Of a stretch of DNA of 64,000 nucleotides, positions 57,450-64,000 are shown in pieces. The position numbers and the translations under genes are program-made. This DNA comes from Penicillium oxalicum (taxonomy: Eukaryota > Ascomycota > Eurotiomycetes > Eurotiales > Aspergillaceae). The notes beneath the pieces are model-generated. The model was not told the origin of the DNA. It made no database searches and saw only the letters and a list, made by a program, of their open reading frames with translations. How positions within the stretch are numbered: the first letter of the stretch is position 1; each line of letters opens with the position of its first letter. The stretch is taken from NCBI RefSeq assembly GCF_001723175.1, contig NC_064650.1:3720001-3784000 (forward strand). The letters run 5' to 3'.

Positions 57450-59576
57450 CTAGTCATCCAAATCTAGCATCTGGATACGATGATGAGTCCCCTCGTCGTC
57501 GGATTGCGCGTTGGTCTGGTCCTGCGACGATCGATCCTTCGGTGCGTTCTCTGAGTGAATATTACTTTCGCCCCCATCTGGGATGCTCTTATCCTCTGGC
57601 TTGGCGTTCTTCTCGTTATACGCGCGCTCTTCCTCCTGTTTCTGGTTCTCCTCGGCCCATGCAGCTTCCTCACGCTTGATCTCAACCGGATCAAGATCCT
57701 GGAGCCCAATCGTGTCGAGTATCTGTCCAAGGGCAAATTGATACTTGAGATGACCGCTGATCTTCTCAGTCACATCGACATTCTCAACGCCAGGAACACC
57801 TTCAATGGGCTGCAAGCCAGCAACTCCGGCCTGAAGACTACTGGTCCGGTAGAGGAAGGCGAGGACAGAGTCATTTTGTGAGTAGACATTCACAACTCGA
57901 CCGCTCACGACACTTCGGATGCGACGCCATGCTTCTACGTCGGCGGGAGTCGCAGATCCCATAAGAATCACCGACTCCACCAATCCATAGGCGCTTCGTC
58001 TGCACAAGCTCTGCATGCAAGAATAGATCACACGAGAGCCCAAAGAGTAGCCGATCAAAGTCACCGGTCTTTCACCTTGGACTTTGTTGATCAGGGCGTC
58101 CGCAAGCGCTTCACCGGCCTTTTCGGCCCGAGTTTTGGCCAGGCTAAAAGGATTATCGACGAGGTTGGCGATTTTGATCAAGCTCATTGGGAGCATGACA
58201 GCGTTAGCGAGAAGCGAAAAAACCGTGTGGCTGATTATTTGCCGTGATGCAACGGACCACACGGCACTCGTCACGAGATTGTTGATAGCGTGTCCAAGAC
58301 TCATCATAGCCTCGGTCTCCCAGCGCAGCGCGAAAACTTCCGAGTTGTCTCCAAGAACTCGCCATGGGACGACGAAATCAGACCTGTTCTTCGCCCATCC
58401 GGTTACACCAATTGTGACGCGGAGACGATGATCCTGCCTGGCTTCATCCTTCTCGTCCCCCGTTTCGGGTGTCTGCTGTCCTCGAGTGGGAACGAAAGCG
58501 AAATCCTGAACTTCACGCGCATACTTTTCCATTGTGCGACCGGTCATTCGTCCACCGTATGCGCCGAAAAGACCCCCAACAAGCACGCTGCTACCCGCCA
58601 GAGAGCCGAGATATCCAGCCGCTGCGGTAGCACCCAGGCCCAACCCTCCCATCACGCCTCCGACGCCTGCGGCGACCAAGGGTGCAGCCAGACCTCCGGT
58701 GATTCCGATCAGAGCAGCCCCCGCGACTGAGGCAAGTCCAACTTTCCACTTGCGGGAACTGTCATCCTTCTTGGGCTCGGATGGCTTGTCGCCTACTTGC
58801 GACTGTGACAACACGGCGTCCAATAATCCGCGCGCGACCTTATTTTCGTCCTCGTTCAATACCTTGATGTCAATTTCCAGACTGGCGGCAACGTGCAGCA
58901 TCAGCACCCTCGAGTAGGCGTTATAATGCTTGAGACTCAACAGCAAGAGAAGTAGGGAGTGAAGGACCAGAAGCCGTGTAGCTTTGGGAAGCTGGAGAAG
59001 AGGTGTTTCAATTGGATGGTATACTTGGCGAAGAGTCTTACAGCGCTCTTCGTCCTCTTCGAGCGGAAGGTCATCCCTCTTCGCCTCGGAGTCAGGACCG
59101 GTCTGGTCATTCGATTCATTTCGTTGATTCACAACTTCCCCGATGCGCTGCAGAACCGAATCTCTCCACTTGTCCAAGTGCTCGATTGTTCTCCTCTTGG
59201 CACGTGCCTTTGCAGCCACCGCGGTCGCGTTAGGTCTTTGGCCGGAATTTTGACGTTGTGAGCGTCCCGGACGATGAGCCTGATCCGTAACCTGACCAGA
59301 CGATGACTGGGCTTCTTGTTCGCCTTTCTCAGATGACGGGGTTTGGCTTGGAGAGCTTCCAGCCGAGGAGCTATTCTCTGAAGGCTCAAAAACTTCAAGT
59401 ATGCCCACTCTCATCGACTCGGCAATTTCCGCTACCAAGTTGATTAGGTCGCCGCGTTGCGACCGATTGAGAATTGACGTCAGATCTTGGCCATCGTTGC
59501 TTTGCTCCGCAGATTGATTCTTATCGGCGGGTTTAGACTCAAAGAAAGAGGCCTTGTCTTTGAAGTTTTTGAACAT
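57450..59576 (-). CDS. DUF726 alpha/beta-hydrolase-like membrane protein
   Basis: 708 residues, single exon. A disordered Ser/Gln-rich N-terminus is followed by a helical region (PIETPLLQLPKATRLLVLHS). Next is a long Gly/Ala-rich hydrophobic segment (~280-345, with GLASVAGAALIGITGGLAAP) that likely inserts in or bends along a membrane. The hydrolase part holds LRVTIGVTGWAKNRSDFV, a nucleophile elbow GYSLGSR, VESVILMGSATPAD, VVNVYSQNDSVLAFLYR and a GHLKYQ His. These give a Ser-Asp-His set in the right order. The C-terminus is acidic. This is the DUF726/TMCO4 family; budding yeast has one member, reported as a putative mitochondrial lipase. Lipase or esterase activity is inferred from the fold. 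Confidence 0.9.
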   Translation of the reverse strand: MFKNFKDKASFFESKPADKNQSAEQSNDGQDLTSILNRSQRGDLINLVAEIAESMRVGILEVFEPSENSSSAGSSPSQTPSSEKGEQEAQSSSGQVTDQAHRPGRSQRQNSGQRPNATAVAAKARAKRRTIEHLDKWRDSVLQRIGEVVNQRNESNDQTGPDSEAKRDDLPLEEDEERCKTLRQVYHPIETPLLQLPKATRLLVLHSLLLLLLSLKHYNAYSRVLMLHVAASLEIDIKVLNEDENKVARGLLDAVLSQSQVGDKPSEPKKDDSSRKWKVGLASVAGAALIGITGGLAAPLVAAGVGGVMGGLGLGATAAAGYLGSLAGSSVLVGGLFGAYGGRMTGRTMEKYAREVQDFAFVPTRGQQTPETGDEKDEARQDHRLRVTIGVTGWAKNRSDFVVPWRVLGDNSEVFALRWETEAMMSLGHAINNLVTSAVWSVASRQIISHTVFSLLANAVMLPMSLIKIANLVDNPFSLAKTRAEKAGEALADALINKVQGERPVTLIGYSLGSRVIYSCMQSLCRRSAYGLVESVILMGSATPADVEAWRRIRSVVSGRVVNVYSQNDSVLAFLYRTSSLQAGVAGLQPIEGVPGVENVDVTEKISGHLKYQFALGQILDTIGLQDLDPVEIKREEAAWAEENQKQEEERAYNEKNAKPEDKSIPDGGESNIHSENAPKDRSSQDQTNAQSDDEGTHHRIQMLDLDD

Positions 59577-60838
59577 TAGGCCAATAGTAATGGAGGCAGT
59601 ATAGCCTCACAGGAGTGATGCTCCTTGTGTCTGTATTATATTAGGATCTTCGACGACAGATGAAGACGAATAACATATTGAACAATGCAACGACGGAGGG
59701 GGCGATCTCATTTGGGGGCTGGAACCCTGAATCAGTCACTTGGGCCTGAGGCACCAGGAGAGAGTTATCAAAACAAACCGTGTCTGTATCAGGAACAGCT
59801 TTTCATTCATTGCATCAAACAGGTATTCGAAGCGCAGTTTCGACGATTCCAACGCCTGCTGCCCACTGGGATTGCTATCATGACACGGGGGAGGCATATT
59901 CAAGTGCAGACTTGGATTTTGAAGACCCGTTCATTGCCCCTCAGCGAGCTTCAAAATTGAACTATGGAATTCAAAGCAGTAGTACTCCGTCGAAGATTCA
60001 CTGTCATTGAGAGACAGTTTGGTTCAAGCCACATCAGTAAATTCACCTCTGCAGCATGAAGTCCCGGGGCTGTATTTGGCCGGGCACAAGTAGTCATTGA
60101 TCACCAGAGTTGAACGATACCCGTTGTTCACGGTGGCATTTCTCCAGGCCATCCTTGTCTCTTATTCTTTGAACTTTGCGTGGGTCATTTTTCGCCTCGA
60201 GAAATCGGTGATTCCGTGATGTGCTTTTTTCCCCGATAGAATATTTTGAAAGTACCAATGGATTCTTCCACTTCTTCGGTCTTCGCGGCGGTGCAATACG
60301 TTGATGTTATGGCTGTGACCATCGCAGTTAATGTATGTTGAATGTGTCAGAAGTATTGAACCTGCCACGAGTTTTTGGCATTCAAGAGGCCATTCTAATG
60401 GGGTTCCTGGGAGTACTGGTTTTTCTTCTACAGATCTGCGGCTGACAAGTGTGAGAATGACAAGGGAAAAGGGAGTTTGGAAAGACAAGAGGTGCGTCTT
60501 GAAGAGCGACTCGCAGGGTTTCCGTCATTTGGACGGAGCATAATGTACACAGAGTAGATCAAAAAAGACAAATCTACCCTAGCCAATGGTGATGAAAAAG
60601 CCCAGGAAAGAAAAAAGCGAGGTGCCTAGGCGATTAGGCTGGTTGGAACAAAAATTGCCGCCCACGTGCCAGCAAAAGCACGGAACCAAATGGGAGAAGA
60701 ATAGCCGTCTCAAAGGGGGGTATAGTAAACAAGAGAATGGCAAAACGAAAGAAGATAGATATGGGCCAGCGACCACGCGCAGAAGAAACTGAGGAGGGGA
60801 GGAGTCGTAGGACCACCAATCTCATGCCAACAACACGT
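59577..60838. other. Intergenic, 5' of DUF726 gene
   Basis: About 1.26 kb between the DUF726 start and the 3' end of the Gta3 gene. Small frames at 59685-60543 have no domain. Confidence 0.55.
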
Positions 60839-61417
60839 TCAGGACGATTGACTTCCCTTCGTCTCAACAACAAAGTAAGGGCCTTTCTTTTTCATTGAAA
60901 AGTCAAGGGCATTCCCATTCCAGATATCTGCCTCTGGGTGACCCATTCTCGTCTTGGGAACTCGCTGAACTTTCCTCCGTCGCCCACTCACTTGTTCCTG
61001 CGCAAAGGCATCGCGGAGCTGGTCAAGCCCTAGCGTTGATTCTTTCACCGCAGCTGGGCTCTCATCGCGAATACTACGCAGTGGCTCGACTCCGGTTGTA
61101 TCCACTCGCTGCATTTCTTGAACAAAATGGATTTGCGATTCGAGGGTCTGTAGCATCGACTGCTCTTCCGCGTGGCTGGATGGTTGAGGCAGAGCCGAAA
61201 GACGTAGGAGATGACGCAGCTTCTGCGGCGTCACAGTGGCCGTAGATTGTTTCTCAGCCTGCTTTGGAAGCAGAGACCGGGCCGACCAAGTCGGCTGTGC
61301 CAATATGGATGCGATATCGCGATGTTGCGGCTTGGACGAGTAGCGGCGCGCAAGGGCCGCATTGCAGGTGATTGATGGCCGCAGCCGATTGCCCGCGCGC
61401 CCGGTGTTCATGATCAA
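60839..61417 (-). CDS. gta3: Mitochondrial Glu-tRNA(Gln) amidotransferase GatC-like subunit (Gta3)
   Basis: 192 residues, no intron. The N-terminus is Arg/Ala/Ser-rich with no acids in the first 30 residues (RPSITCNAALARRYSS), a mitochondrial presequence. The GatC-like part follows: TPQKLRHLLRLSALPQP, LESQIHFVQEMQRVDTTG and EPLRSIRDE. This small subunit supports GatA and GatB, which amidate Glu on mitochondrial tRNA-Gln. The C-terminal part (WNGNALDFSMKKKGPYFVVE) is typical of the fungal version. It is divergent from the alpha-SNAP gene, with 302 bp between the start codons, so the promoters are shared. Symbol after the fission-yeast name. Confidence 0.9.
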   Translation of the reverse strand: MIMNTGRAGNRLRPSITCNAALARRYSSKPQHRDIASILAQPTWSARSLLPKQAEKQSTATVTPQKLRHLLRLSALPQPSSHAEEQSMLQTLESQIHFVQEMQRVDTTGVEPLRSIRDESPAAVKESTLGLDQLRDAFAQEQVSGRRRKVQRVPKTRMGHPEADIWNGNALDFSMKKKGPYFVVETKGSQSS

Positions 61418-61719
61418 TCAAAGTTGTAGAGGAAGTGGAGGATTGAGACGCAATTTGTCAATCCAGGGCAGTCGTCTCCTCGTTCACGTCCACAGTATCT
61501 CTGACATATTCCTCTTATCGAGGGCAGCAAGTCAAACTGCGCGCCGATGCACCGCAGAACTGCGGGTGACCCAACAAGACACCGCCTCGGACCCGCCGAT
61601 CGACGCTCCCATCAAACATCATCAGGCCGCTCGATTCATTCCCCTCTTTCACCTAGAAAAGTCACTGGGACAGATTTGGTTGTTGCAGTAACCACAGTTC
61701 CATATTTAACAGATACACT
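61418..61719. promoter_or_regulatory. Bidirectional promoter, gta3 / sec17
   Basis: The 302-bp gap between divergent start codons must hold both promoters and 5' leaders. A TATTTAACAG motif lies 20 bp before the sec17 ATG. No other element stands out. Confidence 0.55.
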
Positions 61720-62936
61720 ATGGCACAGGACCCGCGCGCTCTCCTCCAAAAAGTGAGCCGAATCTTTCTTCGCTGTGTTTCGATTCTGCCCTCGAGGCGA
61801 GGCAATGACGAAAGCCACGCATAGCTAACCACATTTCTTATCTTGCGGACGATCAGGCCGACAAAGCCCTCGCTGGCGCATCGGGAGGCTTCAGCTGGTT
61901 CGGTGGACGGACTGAGAAATATGAGAATGCGGCCGATCTCTTTACACAAGCTGCGAATGCCTTTCGCGTTCAGAAGATGAGTAAGGGAATCCTATTCCTT
62001 ACCCCCGCATCACCAGCGTCCAAAGAGCTCGCTCGCTCTAGTCTTTGGGGTTCATATACTGAATGATCGTTTCGCCTCGAAATAGACAAGGAAGCCGGTC
62101 AGGCTTTTGAAAAAGCCGCCGCTATTCAGACCCAGAATCTCAACGAACCCGACGACGCAGCCAACACTCTTCAGGAAGCTTTCAAGGTGTATCGCAAGTC
62201 CGACCCGGAAGATGCTGCCCGTGTCTTGACGAGCGCGATCAACCACTACGTTCTGCGCGGAAACTTGCGCCGTGCTGCGACCCAGCAGCAATATCTTGCG
62301 GAGCTGTACGAGGCGGAGCTCGGCGACGTGAAGAAGGCTTTGGAGGCATATGAGAAGGCAGCGGAGTGGTTCGAAGGTGACAATGCCGAGGCGTAAGTGA
62401 TTGACTTTCCCATGAGGCGCGGCCGTTGGACTCATCACTCTAATCGATGATCGGGAACTTAGGCTCGCCAATAAACACTTCTTGAAGGTGGCCGATCTGG
62501 CTGCTCTGGAAGGTGACTACTACAAGTCCATCACAAACTATGAGCGCATTGCCCGCCAATCCATCGCAAACAACCTCATGAAGTGGTCGGTGAAGGACTA
62601 TCTCTTGAAGGCTGGAATCTGTCACTTGGCTACGAAGGTAAGTCTTGAATGTACCATCCCGGGAGATAAAAAGTTATTCATGCGTTTCCACCACAGGATA
62701 TGGTCGAGACTAACCGAGCTCTCGAAACGTACCGCGAGATCGACCCATCTTTCGCTTCGACTCGCGAGCACCAGCTTCTTGTTGACCTGCTGCAAGCTGT
62801 CGAGGGGGGAGACCAGGAAGCTTTTGCCGATAAATTGTTCCAGTTTGACCAGCTCAGCAAACTTGACAAGTGGAAGACGACCCTCTTGCTCCGGGTCAAG
62901 AACAACATTGAGGAGGCGGAAGAGGATTTCTCGTAG
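61720..62936 (+). CDS. sec17: Alpha-SNAP (Sec17), SNARE disassembly adaptor
   Basis: 292 residues from five exons: 61720-61752, 61857-61980, 62086-62392, 62463-62637, 62697-62936. Introns are 59-105 nt. Length and sequence match alpha-SNAP: ADKALAGASGGFSWFGG (membrane-contacting loop), YENAADLFTQAANAFRVQK, QAFEKAA, the TPR-like helical repeats (AATQQQYLAELYEAELGD, LEAYEKAAEWFEGDNAEA, CHLATKDMVETNRALETY) and the acidic C-terminus that stimulates NSF. It recruits the ATPase Sec18/NSF to spent SNARE bundles on all secretory membranes. The first exon codes 11 residues (MAQDPRALLQK). All introns keep frame. Confidence 0.95.
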
Positions 62937-63371
62937 ACACTTTTCGATCTTATATTCTTCCTTTGATTCCCCCCGTCTACATCTCTTAAGAACACCCGTT
63001 CCCTTTTCTGCACGACCGTGTTGTGGCTGGTTATATATTTGGGTGTCTAATTTCAATGATCATTTGCTCGAGCTGGTAGCTTTCATAGGCAAGACGGCTT
63101 GCTGTCTACGAGTGTCGCATCCATTCAACGAGAAAAAAAATTGAGGTTCATAACATTAACGACTCTCCGAATGCTCGATCAACGCAGAGGATCGTTGAAT
63201 GAAATCGTAAATTCATTATGAAGTGTTCCAAGTCTATGTACTTTTGAGATGCATTACAACGCCAATCCGCACAGATCTGTGATCCGGTCAGTGATACCAC
63301 GCCTAAAGTCCCAGGCATACTGCAACCCCCATCTGTTTGGGAGCAAAGAAAAAACAGGACCGCACGGAACT
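62937..63371. other. Convergent 3' intergenic region
   Basis: This lies between the 3' ends of sec17 and the Tsr1 gene. It is AT-rich, with nothing recognisable. Confidence 0.6.
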
Positions 63372-64000
63372 CTAAACCAGTTCTTCCAAAGCTCTTGCCT
63401 TGCGGGGGAAGACTCGCTTGTAGAGACTGATGCCAATCGAATCCTGCGGGTTGATCTTCGCGTCGAAGGTAGCCTTGAAGTAACCATGAGTACCAAGGCT
63501 CTCCTTGATATATCCACTGCGGCCACGGCGGGTCCAAAGCTGCAGAGCCTTGAACCATTGCACGTCCTCCGAGTTGAAGAACATATACCGGACGGTGACG
63601 ACCTTCTTGTGGATCTTGTAAGGGTGACCTGTGAGGATTGCCCGCTTCGCGATGACGCGATTGGGGTCCGGCGCAATGACAGTGCCGGTACCGATCAGCT
63701 CCAAGCGATCCATCGAAAGCGCGCCTGGCTCGTTGTCCGCAGACTCGAGGACCTCGGGATCTTCTTCCCCTTGCTTGTTCTTGAAAACAAGCACCGGGAC
63801 AGCACCCCAGGTCATAGGACCAATCCAGGTGGCGACAGCACTGCGGCCAGGATGAAGGTAGCGGTCGAATTTGTGCACGTTGTTGGGAGTGTTGTCGCCG
63901 GCGGAGAAGACGGGATTGACCACCATACGACGAGGGCCAACTTGCACGATGAGCTGCTCCTTGGACTTCAGCGGCTTTTCAATGTTGGAGTTGAGGGTCA
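63372..64000 (-). CDS. tsr1: Ribosome biogenesis factor Tsr1, C-terminal part
   Basis: The frame stays open to the right window edge, so the N-terminal part lies outside. About 208 residues are visible. They match the C-terminal beta-barrel part of the Bms1/Tsr1 family: EKPLKSKEQLIVQVGPRR, NNVHKFDRYLHPGRS, TWGAVPVLVFKN, AILTGHPYKIHKK, VVTVRYMFFNSEDVQWFK, GYIKESLGTHGYFKATFD and LYKRVFPRKA. Tsr1 is a GTPase-like but inactive factor that holds the pre-40S subunit in an immature form. The C-terminal sequence fits Tsr1 better than Bms1. No intron is visible in this part. Confidence 0.93.
   Translation of the reverse strand, partial: TLNSNIEKPLKSKEQLIVQVGPRRMVVNPVFSAGDNTPNNVHKFDRYLHPGRSAVATWIGPMTWGAVPVLVFKNKQGEEDPEVLESADNEPGALSMDRLELIGTGTVIAPDPNRVIAKRAILTGHPYKIHKKVVTVRYMFFNSEDVQWFKALQLWTRRGRSGYIKESLGTHGYFKATFDAKINPQDSIGISLYKRVFPRKARALEELV

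Noticed and set aside
1..64000. CRISPR arrays, prophage, bacterial operons
   Set aside because: Spliced eukaryotic genes throughout. The only regularly repeated unit is the tRNA-Lys gene.

Overview
The window is fungal nuclear DNA from a filamentous ascomycete, most likely a Eurotiomycete of the Aspergillus/Penicillium type. Genes carry many short GT-AG introns (mostly 47-105 nt) with fungal-style branch sites. The gene content is also typical: a fungal GH75 chitosanase, an ExgD-type membrane exo-beta-1,3-glucanase, a phytochrome-like hybrid histidine kinase, an AGC/YANK kinase, and a fungal GatC-like (Gta3) amidotransferase subunit. The genus is inferred, not proven. Exon structures were built by hand from splice sites and reading-frame continuity.

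Layout. 0.4-9.3 kb: mitochondrial Xaa-Pro aminopeptidase (ICP55), a flavin-binding split-barrel protein, a dynamin-family GTPase and a SIRT5-class sirtuin. 10-21.9 kb: a SNF2 ATPase with a four-Cys cluster between its lobes, a degenerate phytochrome-type histidine kinase/response regulator, and an exo-1,3-beta-glucanase with a long Arg/Glu-rich cytosolic head. 23.6-34.6 kb: an N-myristoylated-looking YANK kinase, a 4.2 kb stretch without a supportable gene, a 1070-residue coiled-coil protein of unknown function, and mitochondrial ribosomal protein bL33m. 36.6-42.2 kb: a secreted chitosanase with duplicated Cys-rich tail modules, and a small fungal protein with a possible zinc site. 55.4-64 kb is a compact housekeeping block: a quinone-oxidoreductase-like MDR, a DUF726 hydrolase, Gta3, alpha-SNAP (Sec17) and the 3' part of Tsr1.

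The most unusual region is 44.8-55.2 kb. It is gene-poor and holds eight tRNA-Lys(CTT) genes that are identical over all 73 nt. Four lie in tandem on the plus strand and four are spread over 7.5 kb on the minus strand, so the two blocks face each other tail to tail. Every copy also keeps a leader directly upstream and a trailer of about 23 nt before the Pol III T-tract. The leader can pair with the 5' acceptor strand, and the trailer can pair with the 3' anticodon-stem strand plus the variable loop. One intact arylsulfatase gene sits inside this region.

Functional links: ICP55, bL33m, Gta3 and probably the sirtuin act in mitochondria, but they are not clustered. ExgD-type glucanase, chitosanase and arylsulfatase act at the cell surface or outside the cell. 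I saw no secondary-metabolite cluster, CRISPR array or intact transposon.
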